From assembly GCF_014042365.1 (NCBI RefSeq), contig NZ_JACEZS010000010.1, forward strand, positions 62,001 through 126,000: 64,000 bases of DNA, given 5' to 3'. The stretch's first letter is position 1, and the number at the start of each line of letters is the position of its first letter. A program made the translations under genes and the position numbers. The notes below the pieces were generated by a model. That model had not been told where the DNA came from. It was given only the letters and a program-made list of their open reading frames with translations, and did no database searches. Of this stretch, positions 27,738 through 39,205 are shown piece by piece. Origin of the DNA: Rugamonas fusca (GTDB taxonomy: Bacteria > Pseudomonadota > Gammaproteobacteria > Burkholderiales > Burkholderiaceae_D).

Positions 27738-28961
27738 ATGACGACATCCGCAGCTAATCTGGCCGGGCCGCTGGCCGGCATCAAAGTCCTGGAACTGGGC
27801 ACCCTGATCGCGGGGCCGTTCTGCGCCCGCATGCTGGCCGAGTTCGGCGCCGAGGTGATCAAGATCGAAGCGCCCGAAGGCGGCGATCCGATCCGCCAGT
27901 GGCGCGTGCTCAAGGACGGCACCTCGCTGTGGTGGTCGGTGCAGGCGCGCAACAAGAAGAGCGTCACCCTCAACATGAAGGATGAGCGCGGCCGCGCCAT
28001 CGCGCGCCAGCTGGCGCTGGAAGCCGACATCATCATCGAGAACTACCGGCCTGGCGTGCTGGAGAAATGGGATCTGGGCTACGAGCAGCTCAAGGCCGTC
28101 AACCCGGCCACCATCATGGTGCGCCTGTCCGGCTTCGGCCAGACTGGCCCGATGAAAGACCTGCCCGGCTTTGGCGCCGTGGGCGAATCGATGGGCGGGC
28201 TGCGTTATGTGTCCGGCTTCCCGGACCGCCCGCCGCTGCGGGTGGGCATTTCGATCGGCGATTCCGTGGCCGCCCTGCATGGCGTGATCGGCGCCATGAT
28301 GGCGCTGCGCCATCGCGACGCCACGGGCGGGCGCGAACGCGGCGAGGGCCAGATGGTGGACGTGGCCCTGTACGAATCCGTGTTCAACCTGATGGAATCG
28401 CTGGTGCCCGAATATGACCAGGCTGGCGTGATCCGCGAGCGCACGGGTGGCGCGCTGCCGGGCATCGTGCCATCGAACACCTACACCACGCGCGATGGCG
28501 ACAACATCGTCATCGCCGGCAATGGCGATGCCATCTTCAAACGATTGATGCTGGCCATCGGCCGCATCGACCTGGCGGGCGACCCGCAACTGGCCCGCAA
28601 CGATGGCCGCGTGCCGCGCACGGCCGAGATCGACCAGGCGATCCAGTCCTGGTGCGACACCCAGGACATCGATAGCGCGCTGGCCGTGCTGAAGGCGGCC
28701 GATGTCCCGTCCAGCAAGATTTACTCGGTGCGCGACATGATGAGCGACCCGCAATTCCTCGCGCGCGAGATGTTCGAGCAGCACCATTTCCCGGACGGCA
28801 CGCCCGTCAAGCTGCCGGCCATCTCGCCCAAGCTGTCGGCCACGCCGGGCCACACCAAGTGGATGGGGCCGGCGCTCGGCCAGCACAATGACGAAGTGCT
28901 GGCTGCGCTCGGCTACAGCGAGCAGGACATCGCCGCGTTGCGGCAGGACAAGGTGCTGTAA
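27738..28961 (+). CDS. CaiB/BaiF family (class III) CoA transferase
   Basis: A 407-residue class III CoA transferase. Family marks: LAGIKVLELGTLIAGPFCARMLAEFGAEVIKIE, NYRPGVLEKWDLGYEQLKAVNP, LSGFGQTGP, and ISIGDSVAALHGVIGAMMAL. The conserved Asp in the last motif is the expected acyl-carrying residue. The acyl substrate cannot be read from the sequence. It lies 23 bases after recR, possibly in the same transcript. Confidence 0.88.
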   Translation: MTTSAANLAGPLAGIKVLELGTLIAGPFCARMLAEFGAEVIKIEAPEGGDPIRQWRVLKDGTSLWWSVQARNKKSVTLNMKDERGRAIARQLALEADIIIENYRPGVLEKWDLGYEQLKAVNPATIMVRLSGFGQTGPMKDLPGFGAVGESMGGLRYVSGFPDRPPLRVGISIGDSVAALHGVIGAMMALRHRDATGGRERGEGQMVDVALYESVFNLMESLVPEYDQAGVIRERTGGALPGIVPSNTYTTRDGDNIVIAGNGDAIFKRLMLAIGRIDLAGDPQLARNDGRVPRTAEIDQAIQSWCDTQDIDSALAVLKAADVPSSKIYSVRDMMSDPQFLAREMFEQHHFPDGTPVKLPAISPKLSATPGHTKWMGPALGQHNDEVLAALGYSEQDIAALRQDKVL

Positions 28962-28977
28962 GCGGCACAGCGCCCCC

Positions 28978-29337
28978 TTAGCCGGCGGCCAGCTCCGCGA
29001 GCAGGGCACCGGCCCTGGCGGGCGCCAGCGGCTGGTGCAGCGCGGGGTTGGCGAGTTCATGGATGATCGCAGTCATCCTGTGCTCGCTGGCAGACGCGGT
29101 GGCGATGTCGTCGCGCCCCTCCACGCCGTTGGCCCAGGTTTCGACATCCGCGGGCGACAAGCCACCGGCCAGGAAGCGGCGCAGCACGGCGGCGATATGA
29201 TCTTCCGTCATCACAACGGGCAGACCGTCATAGTCCCAGCCCATGGCGGCCAGCGCGGACAGGGTTGCCTGCAGCGGCAGGGTGCAGGCCAGCAGCCGCC
29301 GCACCAGTTCCAGCCGTTCATTTTCCACCGCGATCAT
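28978..29337 (-). CDS. Small orphan protein, possible immunity-like partner
   Basis: 119 residues. The middle reads WDYDGLPVVMTEDHIAAVLRRFLAGGLSPADVETWANGVEGRDDI. Its pattern, a short helical protein with an ADVExWANxxEGRxDI motif, resembles from memory small proteins found next to toxin-like genes. That resemblance is not verified. The ATGA start overlaps the stop of the 89-residue gene upstream, so the two are translationally coupled. Convergent with the CoA transferase. Confidence 0.65.
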   Translation of the reverse strand: MIAVENERLELVRRLLACTLPLQATLSALAAMGWDYDGLPVVMTEDHIAAVLRRFLAGGLSPADVETWANGVEGRDDIATASASEHRMTAIIHELANPALHQPLAPARAGALLAELAAG

Positions 29338-29603
29338 GGGAACACGCCTCCCGCCAGTTTGTCCTTGACGTTGATGATAATCCCAAACGGATCGTAGGTG
29401 GTCTTGCTGTACTGGACCGTCACGCCGTCGGCGTCGATTTGCTTTTCATACACGGCGAACGAGCCCGTCACGCGCCCGGCAGAGGTGGCCTGGGCGGCAA
29501 GGCCACCGTTGGGCAGCGGCCGGAATTGCACGCTCGAGCGGGCGTTGGCGGGCAGCTTGCCAACCAAGCGGGCGATGTTCGCGGCCTGGGCCAGCCGGTT
29601 CAT
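29334..29603 (-). CDS. Small orphan protein, possible toxin-tail-like
   Basis: 89 residues: a helical N-terminus (MNRLAQAANIARLVGKLP) then a beta-rich part with GSFAVYEKQIDADGVTVQYSK and TTYDPFGIIINVKDKLAGG. The latter loosely recalls C-terminal tips of secreted polymorphic toxins, but without a carrier or signal peptide. Function unknown. The start overlaps the stop of the GGDEF-EAL gene by ATGA, and its own stop overlaps the next start. It is therefore embedded between two coupled genes. Confidence 0.6.
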   Translation of the reverse strand: MNRLAQAANIARLVGKLPANARSSVQFRPLPNGGLAAQATSAGRVTGSFAVYEKQIDADGVTVQYSKTTYDPFGIIINVKDKLAGGVFP

Positions 29604-31714
29604 AACGTGGCCGGGCTGGCCAGCGCATACTGGTTGCGCAGCATGAGCGTGATCGATTCGGGCGGCGAAGGGTGGCCCAGGTAATAGCCCTGGGCCAGGT
29701 CGCAGCCGTAATGTTCCAGCATCACCAACTGTTCATCCGTTTCCACGCCTTCGGCCACCACCGCCATCTTCAGCCCGTGCGCCATGGCAATGATGGCGCG
29801 CGTGATGGCGGCGTTTTCTGAATCCTGCGGCAGGCCGCTGATGAAGCTCTTGTCGATCTTGAGCGCGCGCACGTCGAAGCGCTTGAGGTAGTTCATCGAC
29901 GAGTAGCCGGTGCCGAAGTCGTCGATCGACAGGTACACGCCGATGCCGCGCAACTGGTCCAGCGTGATCATGGTGGCGCGCGCGTCGTCCATCAGCGTGC
30001 CTTCCGTCAGTTCCAGTTCCAGCAGGCCCGGCGCCAGGCCCGTTTCCTGCAGCGCCGTCAGTACGACCTGGGTCAGGTTGTCGTCCTTGAACTGCTTGGC
30101 CGACAGGTTGACGGCCATGCGCACCGGCTGCGGCCCCATGTCGGCCCAGCTGCGCGCCTGGGCGCAGGCCGTGCGCAGCACCCATTCGCCGATCGGCACG
30201 ATCAAGCCCGTCTCCTCGGCCAGCGGGATGAACTCGGTGGGCGAGATGATGCCCCGTTCCGGATGGCGCCAGCGTACCAGCGCTTCCACGCCCACGATCT
30301 GGCCGCTGGGCACGTCGATCTGGGGCTGGTACAGCAAATACAGCTCGTGGTTCTGCAAGGCGCGGCGCAAGCCCACTTCCAGCTTGACGTGGCTCATGAT
30401 CTGCATCGTCAGCGAGGAGCTGTACAGCTTGGCGTTGTTCTTGCCGCAGTTCTTGGCGTGGTACATGGCCGTGTCGGCGTACTTGAGCAGCGAGTTGCAA
30501 TCCTCGCCATCCTCGGGGTAGAGCGAGATGCCGATGCTGGCCGTGACGAAGATTTCGTGCCCTTCGATCAGGAACGGCCGGCGCATCGCTTCCTTGACCC
30601 GGTGCGCCACGTTGAGCGCGTTCTCCACCCGCTCCAGGTCGGGGATCAGGATGGTGAATTCGTCGCCGCCCAGCCGGGCCAGGTTGTTGCCGTGCTGCTC
30701 GGCGCGCGACACCAGGTCGCTGGGCCGTATCGTCTCGCGCAGCCGCTCCGAGACGGCCTTCAGCAAATGGTCGCCCACGTTGTGGCCCAGCGTGTCGTTG
30801 ATGCGCTTGAACGAATCGAGGTCCATGAACAGCACGGCGAACTTCTTGCCGCCGTGGCGCGAGCGGGTCAGTTCGCGTTCCAGCGTTTCCAGGAACGCTT
30901 GCCGGTTGGGGATGCCCGTCAGGCTGTCGCAATAGGCCAGGCGCCGGATCTGTTCTTCCGTGCGCTTGCGCTCGCTGATGTCGCGCACCAGGCCCAGCAC
31001 TTCGTCCGGTCCCGTGGCCACCAGCCGCGCCTCGAAATGGTGGATGGCGTCGTGCCGCACCAGCTCGTAGTCGACCGAGCGTACCTGCTGCTGTTCGAGC
31101 ACGGCCCGTGCCTGTTCCAGCAGGCGCTGCGCGATATCGTGCGGCAGCACGTCGCGCAGGTGGCGGCCCGCGCAGTGTTCGCTGGCGAAGCCGGCGTGGG
31201 CGTCGTGCCCCTGTTCATAATCGAGGTAATAGCCATCCTTGTCGAGGCGGAAGAAGGTGTCCGGGATGGCGGCCAGCACGGCCCGGTTCTGGGCGTCGGC
31301 GATGCGCAGGCGGGCGATGGCGTCGCTGGCGCGCAGCACGTACAGCACGCGGTGGCCGAGGATGGGCCAGTTGATGGGCTTGGAGACGAAATCGGTCGCC
31401 CCTTCCTCGTAGGCCAGGGTGACCGCTTCCAGGTCGTCGCTGCCGGTGACCATGATGATGGGCACGGCGGCTTGCGTTTCGCTGGCCCGGATCGCGCGGC
31501 ACACGGCGTAGCCATCCATGGCCGGCATGTCCACGTCCAGCAGCACCAGGTCGGGCGCCATGCCGCGATAGCAGGCCAGCGCCTGGGCGCCGTCTTCCGC
31601 TTCCAGTGTGTCGAGGCCGACCTGCTCCAGCATTTCGCGCATCAGCAGGCGCATCACGGGGTCGTCGTCCGCGACCAGCACCAGGCCGCGTTTGGGGGAG
31701 AGAGGCGATGCCAT
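29600..31714 (-). CDS. Response regulator with PAS, GGDEF and EAL domains
   Basis: 704 residues: a receiver domain (about 11-130; phosphoacceptor D60 in DLVLLDVDMPAMDG), PAS (about 150-260), GGDEF (about 265-435, RLGGDEFTIL intact) and EAL (about 445-695; VGVEALVRW, ELTEGTLMDD, DDFGTGYSSMNYL, VVAEGVE intact). Both c-di-GMP synthesis and breakdown motifs are complete. It follows the hybrid kinase by one base and is probably its output partner, with phosphorylation at D60. Confidence 0.93.
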   Translation of the reverse strand: MASPLSPKRGLVLVADDDPVMRLLMREMLEQVGLDTLEAEDGAQALACYRGMAPDLVLLDVDMPAMDGYAVCRAIRASETQAAVPIIMVTGSDDLEAVTLAYEEGATDFVSKPINWPILGHRVLYVLRASDAIARLRIADAQNRAVLAAIPDTFFRLDKDGYYLDYEQGHDAHAGFASEHCAGRHLRDVLPHDIAQRLLEQARAVLEQQQVRSVDYELVRHDAIHHFEARLVATGPDEVLGLVRDISERKRTEEQIRRLAYCDSLTGIPNRQAFLETLERELTRSRHGGKKFAVLFMDLDSFKRINDTLGHNVGDHLLKAVSERLRETIRPSDLVSRAEQHGNNLARLGGDEFTILIPDLERVENALNVAHRVKEAMRRPFLIEGHEIFVTASIGISLYPEDGEDCNSLLKYADTAMYHAKNCGKNNAKLYSSSLTMQIMSHVKLEVGLRRALQNHELYLLYQPQIDVPSGQIVGVEALVRWRHPERGIISPTEFIPLAEETGLIVPIGEWVLRTACAQARSWADMGPQPVRMAVNLSAKQFKDDNLTQVVLTALQETGLAPGLLELELTEGTLMDDARATMITLDQLRGIGVYLSIDDFGTGYSSMNYLKRFDVRALKIDKSFISGLPQDSENAAITRAIIAMAHGLKMAVVAEGVETDEQLVMLEHYGCDLAQGYYLGHPSPPESITLMLRNQYALASPATL

Positions 31715-31715
31715 A

Positions 31716-34685
<2,970 letters not shown>

Positions 34686-34999
34686 GGTGGTTTATCCAGT
34701 CGCGCTGGGGCTGGTGACACGGTGGCGCTCGGTTTGCATGGGCGGCTGGCTCAAGCGCCGCGGCGGCGGCGCGTCATGGGTGATGGGACGACGCTGGACG
34801 GTGCTACGAGGAAAAATATAAGCTTGGGCGCGTTGCGGACGTTGATCTGTATCTAATCCATGCGCGACCTTGAGCGCCTTGCGTTTTGCCAGTGGAGGCG
34901 AGGCCGGCCCGCCGCGCACCAGCCATCTGGCTCACCATTGAGCGAAGTCAAACAGCATCGAGCACCGCGCTGCAAGCTGCAAGCTGGGAGGCGGGTACC
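34686..34999. other. Divergent intergenic region, no gene seen
   Basis: Between the hybrid kinase (-) and the glycosyltransferase (+). No gene is recognised. The 34805-34860 part is relatively A+T-rich and may hold promoters. GGGAGGCGGG just before 35000 is the ribosome binding region of the glycosyltransferase. Confidence 0.4.
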
Positions 35000-36223
35000 A
35001 TGCAGCGCAAAAAGATCTTGTTTGTGGCCGAGGCGGTGACGCTGGCCCACGTGGGGCGGCCGCTGGCGCTGGCCGGCGCGCTCGATGCACGGCGCTATGA
35101 CGTGCACTTCGCGTGCGCGCCCGGCCACGAGGCCATGCTGGCTGGCGCTGTGCTGCAATACTGGCCCATCGCCAGCATACCGGGCGCGCAATTTCTGACG
35201 GCACTGGCGGCGGGCCGTCCCGTGTATGACGAGGCTACACTGCGCCGCTACGTGGAGGACGACCGGCGGCTGCTGGCCGAGGTCCGGCCCGATCTGGTGG
35301 TTGGCGACTTCCGGCTGTCGCTGTCCGTCAGCGCCCGGCTGGCCCGCGTGCCCTACGTTACGGTGAGCAACGCCTACTGGAGTCCCTACGTGCGCCAGCA
35401 CTACCGCGTACCGGCCATTCCCCTGGCCCGCCACCTGCCGCTGGCGCTGGCGAACGGTTTGTTCCGGCTGGTGCGCCCGCTGGCGTTCGCGGCGCACACG
35501 GTGCCGCTGAACCGCGTGCGGCGCCTGCATGGCCTGCCTTCGCTGGGCTGGGACTTGCGCCGCGTCTACACGGATGCCGACTGGACCGCCTATGCCGACA
35601 TCCCGGAACTGTTCCCGCCGCAGGCCATGCCGCCCAGCCACCGCTATCTGGGGCCGGTCACGTGGTCGCCACCTGTCGCGTTGCCGCCGTGGTGGGACAG
35701 CTTGCCGCCAGAATTGCCGGTGGTGTATGTGACGCTGGGCAGTTCAGGCCAGGGCGCGCTGCTGCCCACCGTGCTGGCGGGCCTGGCCGGCTTGCCGTTG
35801 ACCGTGATCGCCGCCACGGCGGGCAAGGCCATGCCGGCGACCGTCCCCGACAATGCGCGCGTGGCCAGCTACCTGCCCGGCGACGAGGCGGCCCGCCGGG
35901 CCAGCCTGGTCGTGTGCAATGGCGGCAGTCCCACCAGCCAGCAAGCGTTGACGGCTGCCGTGCCCGTGCTGGGCATCGCCGGCAACCTGGACCAGTTCCT
36001 GAACATGGCCGGCGTCGTGGCCGCCGGCGCCGGCGCCTTGCTGCGCGCCGACCGGCTCAGTGTTGCCGCCGTGCGGTACGCCGCGGACAGCTTGTTGAAC
36101 CAGTCGCATGCGTACGGCGCGGCCGTGCGCATCGGCCAGCAATTTCGCCACTACCGGGCAGGCGAGCGGTTCGCGGCCTTGCTGGCCACCGCACTGGCGT
36201 CGCCGGCCGGGCCGCGACCTTAG
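35000..36223 (+). CDS. MGT-type glycosyltransferase (GT1 family)
   Basis: A 407-residue GT-B glycosyltransferase. The N-terminus KKILFVAEAVTLAHVGRPLALAGAL is the acceptor-domain start. The C-terminal half contains VVYVTLGSSGQG (about 243) and the nucleotide-sugar site VVCNGGSPTSQQALTAAVPVLGIAGNLDQFLNM. It resembles macrolide/zeaxanthin-type GT1 enzymes. The acceptor is unknown. ATG 35000 follows a strong GGGAGG site. The frame is open 114 bases further upstream. Confidence 0.85.
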   Translation: MQRKKILFVAEAVTLAHVGRPLALAGALDARRYDVHFACAPGHEAMLAGAVLQYWPIASIPGAQFLTALAAGRPVYDEATLRRYVEDDRRLLAEVRPDLVVGDFRLSLSVSARLARVPYVTVSNAYWSPYVRQHYRVPAIPLARHLPLALANGLFRLVRPLAFAAHTVPLNRVRRLHGLPSLGWDLRRVYTDADWTAYADIPELFPPQAMPPSHRYLGPVTWSPPVALPPWWDSLPPELPVVYVTLGSSGQGALLPTVLAGLAGLPLTVIAATAGKAMPATVPDNARVASYLPGDEAARRASLVVCNGGSPTSQQALTAAVPVLGIAGNLDQFLNMAGVVAAGAGALLRADRLSVAAVRYAADSLLNQSHAYGAAVRIGQQFRHYRAGERFAALLATALASPAGPRP

Positions 36224-36246
36224 AAGACGGCCGTGGCCCAAGCTGG

Positions 36247-37182
36247 CTATGCCGCCGGATGGCGGCGCGTGCCCAGCGCCAGGCCCGCGAAGCCCAATCC
36301 CATCAGGGCCAGCGTGGCCGGTTCCGGCACGACCGTGAAGCTGACCGAACCATCGACCTTCAGTTCCGGCACGGTGGTGGGCGCCGTGCCGTCCCACATC
36401 ACGTCCGGCGTGAAGAACGATGGCACGTTGGTGGTGCCCGTTTCCTTGTTGCTGATGATGGCGCCGCTCACCACGTCGAGGAACAGGGGATTGACGTAGT
36501 CGATCATGAAGCGCGAATCGAAGGAGCCGGTGCCGATCGGGCCGGCGGCCGTGAAGCTGGCGTCGTTGAAGATCAGGTGGGCCGACAGGATCAGCGTGCC
36601 GTCGCCGTCCGTGTCACCAACGCCGGTGCAGCCGGCCGACGTGCTGCCGGTGCCGTAGCAGCGCACCGTGCCGGTGCCGTTGCCGGGCACGGCCTTGCTG
36701 TTGGGGCCGCCCACGGGCGTCAGGTTGTCGAAGTAGACGGCGAAGTTCTGGATCCCGGCGTGCAGCGGGTCCACGTCCATTGCGGCCGACTGCGTGGCCG
36801 GCATCGTGAAGTGGGCCGTGGTGGGGGTCTGGGCATCGACCAGTTCCTGGAAGCGCACCACGGTGCTCAGCTCAAAGGCTGAGTTCAGCCCGGCGGGCGT
36901 GACGATGGCGGGGATGTTGCTGTTGCTCATGGTGCCGGTGACGTTTTGCGTGCGCAGTTCCGTCACGTAGGGCGCGGCGCCGCCGGGGCCGACCGTCAGG
37001 CCGGGGACGAAGCCCGTCGCTACTGCCGTGTCGGTCACATTGGTCCACAGGTCGGCGTAGGTGGTGTAGATGCCGTTGCCTGCAGTGGACAGGCCAATGG
37101 CGGCGCCGGCCTGCGCCGTGCCGGGCAGGGCCACCGTGGCGGCGATGGCCAGGGCGCCCAGCGTGAGTGTGGTGTGTTTCAT
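36247..37182 (-). CDS. PEP-CTERM sorting domain protein (paralogue A)
   Basis: A 311-residue exported protein. The signal peptide is MKHTTLTLGALAIAATVAL...AQAG. The C-terminus is the PEP-CTERM tripartite signal: VVPEPATLALMGLGFAGLALG then RRHPAA, recognised by an exosortase (EpsH/XrtA family). The body matches the next gene throughout (STAGNGIYTTYADLWTNVTD, FQELVDAQTPTTAHFTMP, DGDGTLI). Probably a surface or exopolysaccharide-associated protein. Convergent with the glycosyltransferase 23 bases away. Function unknown. Confidence 0.9.
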   Translation of the reverse strand: MKHTTLTLGALAIAATVALPGTAQAGAAIGLSTAGNGIYTTYADLWTNVTDTAVATGFVPGLTVGPGGAAPYVTELRTQNVTGTMSNSNIPAIVTPAGLNSAFELSTVVRFQELVDAQTPTTAHFTMPATQSAAMDVDPLHAGIQNFAVYFDNLTPVGGPNSKAVPGNGTGTVRCYGTGSTSAGCTGVGDTDGDGTLILSAHLIFNDASFTAAGPIGTGSFDSRFMIDYVNPLFLDVVSGAIISNKETGTTNVPSFFTPDVMWDGTAPTTVPELKVDGSVSFTVVPEPATLALMGLGFAGLALGTRRHPAA

Positions 37183-37355
37183 GGCGACTCCCAAGTTAAG
37201 TGAAGCACAGTCTGGAACAGGATGGTGCTGCAGGGATCCCGGACCGGGATCGTAGCCAGATCAACGCAAGTTCCAAGCCAGCTATCATTTTCATTGGCAA
37301 AACAAGGACTTGGCTTGAGCTCGGTGGAACAGGACGGGAATTTCCCCGGCTAATG

Positions 37356-37382
37356 TAAAAAAATCCGGCATCGACTGCCGGA
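37356..37382 (-). terminator. Rho-independent terminator after PEP-CTERM paralogue B
   Basis: ATCCGGCA (37362-37369) and TGCCGGAT (37375-37382) with a 5-base loop. On the minus strand seven T follow (37356-37362 as A). It should stop transcription before paralogue A. Confidence 0.88.
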
Positions 37383-37413
37383 TCAAGGAGAAGACGGGGC
37401 AGCCTCACGTGTT

Positions 37414-38352
37414 TTAGCTGGCCTGTTTGCGGCGTTGGCCCAGCGCCAGGCCGGCGAAACCCAATCCCAGCAGGGCCAGCGTGGCCGGCTCGGGCACGGC
37501 GGCGAAGCTTTGCGAGGAATCGACTTTCAGGAATGGCACGCCACCCGGGTCGGGCGCCGTGCCATCCCACATGGTGGCGGGCTGGAAGAATGACGGCACA
37601 TTGGTGGTGCCGGTGAACTTGTCGCGGAATATACTGGCGGTGCCGACGTCGAGGAATAATGGGTTCACATAGTCCAGTGAGAAACGCGAGTCGAACGAGC
37701 CCGTGCCGACCCCGCCGCTGGCCGTGAAACTGGCGTCGTTGAACACCAGGTGGCCGGACATGATCAGCGTGCCGTCGCCATCGGGGTCGCCGACGGCGCC
37801 GCAGCCCGCGGAGGTGATGCCGGCGCCATAGCAGCGCACCGTGCCCGCCCCGTCGCCGGGCACGGCCTTGCTGGTGCCGAGCCGGTCGAAGAACACGGCG
37901 AAGTTCTGCACCCCGGCGTGGGCCGGGTCCACGTCCATGGCGGCCGACTGGCTGCCAGGCAGGGTGAAGTGGGCCGTGGTGGGCGTCTGGGCATCGACCA
38001 GTTCCTGGAAGCGCACGATCTTGCTGAGCTCGAACGTGCTGTTCAGGCCGGCCGGCGTGACGAGGGCCGGGATATTGCTGTTGGTCATGGTGCCGACCAC
38101 CATCTGGGTGCGCAATTCCGTCAGATAGGGGGCCGCGCCGCCGGGGCCCCCGACAGTCAGGCCGGGAATGAAGCCGGTGGCCAGGCCGGTGTCGGTGACG
38201 TTGGTCCACAAGTCGGCATAGGTGTCGTAGATGCCGTTGCCGGCGCTGGACAGTCCCACAAGGGGTTGGGCCATGGCGGCCGGTGCCGCCAGCGCGGCGG
38301 CCAGCGCCGTGGCCATGAGCGCGCCCGGTAGTGTGGCTCGATAGGATTTCAT
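37414..38352 (-). CDS. PEP-CTERM sorting domain protein (paralogue B)
   Basis: 312 residues with a signal peptide (ALMATALAAALAAPAAMAQ) and C-terminal AVPEPATLALLGLGFAGLALGQRRKQ. Closely related to paralogue A along its whole length, including DSRF.LDYVNPLFLDV and TNVPSFF. A tandem duplication separated by a terminator, so the two copies are probably expressed independently. Two Cys (VRCYG and SAGCG) are kept in both copies and could form a disulphide. Function unknown. Confidence 0.9.
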   Translation of the reverse strand: MKSYRATLPGALMATALAAALAAPAAMAQPLVGLSSAGNGIYDTYADLWTNVTDTGLATGFIPGLTVGGPGGAAPYLTELRTQMVVGTMTNSNIPALVTPAGLNSTFELSKIVRFQELVDAQTPTTAHFTLPGSQSAAMDVDPAHAGVQNFAVFFDRLGTSKAVPGDGAGTVRCYGAGITSAGCGAVGDPDGDGTLIMSGHLVFNDASFTASGGVGTGSFDSRFSLDYVNPLFLDVGTASIFRDKFTGTTNVPSFFQPATMWDGTAPDPGGVPFLKVDSSQSFAAVPEPATLALLGLGFAGLALGQRRKQAS

Positions 38353-38527
38353 GACAGTCTCCAGAGGAAGTTGAACTGAGAGTCTTGCAGCAAAACCCAG
38401 TTGCCGGTTTTGTGCCTTGTTCTGAGCAAGTTCCCTGCCATCGGGTGTTTTGTGTGTTTAATCAAGGACTTGGCACGCTCGCGCCGATGCGCCTGCCTGC
38501 GCAACTGTCAAGAACGCCGACAGGCCG
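38353..38527. other. Intergenic region, no gene seen
   Basis: Between the acyltransferase stop and the PEP-CTERM paralogue B start, both on the minus strand. It should hold the promoter of paralogue B. No motif recognised. Confidence 0.35.
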
Positions 38528-39202
38528 CTAGGCCGCGCCGCCCGGTCCTTTCAAGCGCCGGGCCGGCACGCCGCCCCACACTTCGCCGGCGCCGATCTGG
38601 CTATCCTTGACCACGACGGCCCCGGCCGAGACGATGGCGCCGTCGCCGATCGCCACGCCCGCCATCACGACGGCGGTGGCGCCGATGGTGGCGCCGTCGC
38701 CTATCGTGACGGCCTTCAGTTCCATGCGCTCGCCTTCGATCACGTGGGCGAAAATCACGGCGTCATGGCCGATGATGGTGTTGGCGCCGATGCGCGTCAG
38801 TGGCGGATCGAGCAACACGCCGGCGCTGTAGGTGTTGGCGCCCAGCCGCGCACCCAGCGCCAGGTACACCAGGCGCAGCAGCGGCACGGGCAGGAAGTGG
38901 GTGCGGATCAGCGCGTTAAACAGCATCAGGTAGAACAGGATGTTGACGTTGGCCACGAACTCATCGCGCGAGCCGGGCGCCACCGGGCCTTCGCGCAGCG
39001 GCATGGCCAGCAGGAACAGCCGGTACACGAGGAAGGCCCACAGGTAGCTCAGCAGCACGCCGGCCAGCAGCAGCAGCACGCCGCGAAAATCACCGAGCGG
39101 CAGGTGGCCCAGCAACAGCGCCGTGCTGCCCACGCCGGCCAGCACGATCACGGCCAGCAACGACAGGAAACAGGCGATTTCGCCTGGTTTGATGGCGCGC
39201 AT
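38528..39202 (-). CDS. Membrane-anchored left-handed beta-helix (hexapeptide repeat) acyltransferase
   Basis: 224 residues. Two N-terminal membrane helices (about 8-32 and 39-68) are followed by a cytoplasmic part. The hexapeptide repeat region (about 118-210) has LGARLGANTYSAG, IGANTIIGHDAVIFAH, IGDGATIGATAVVMAG and VSAGAVVVKDSQIGAGEVWGG. The end GEVWGGVPARRL is typical of acetyl/acyltransferases. Acceptor unknown. It is the last gene of a three-gene cassette with the nitroreductase-like and ThiF-like genes, 3 bases after the former. Confidence 0.82.
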   Translation of the reverse strand: MRAIKPGEIACFLSLLAVIVLAGVGSTALLLGHLPLGDFRGVLLLLAGVLLSYLWAFLVYRLFLLAMPLREGPVAPGSRDEFVANVNILFYLMLFNALIRTHFLPVPLLRLVYLALGARLGANTYSAGVLLDPPLTRIGANTIIGHDAVIFAHVIEGERMELKAVTIGDGATIGATAVVMAGVAIGDGAIVSAGAVVVKDSQIGAGEVWGGVPARRLKGPGGAA

Positions 39203-39205
39203 GGC

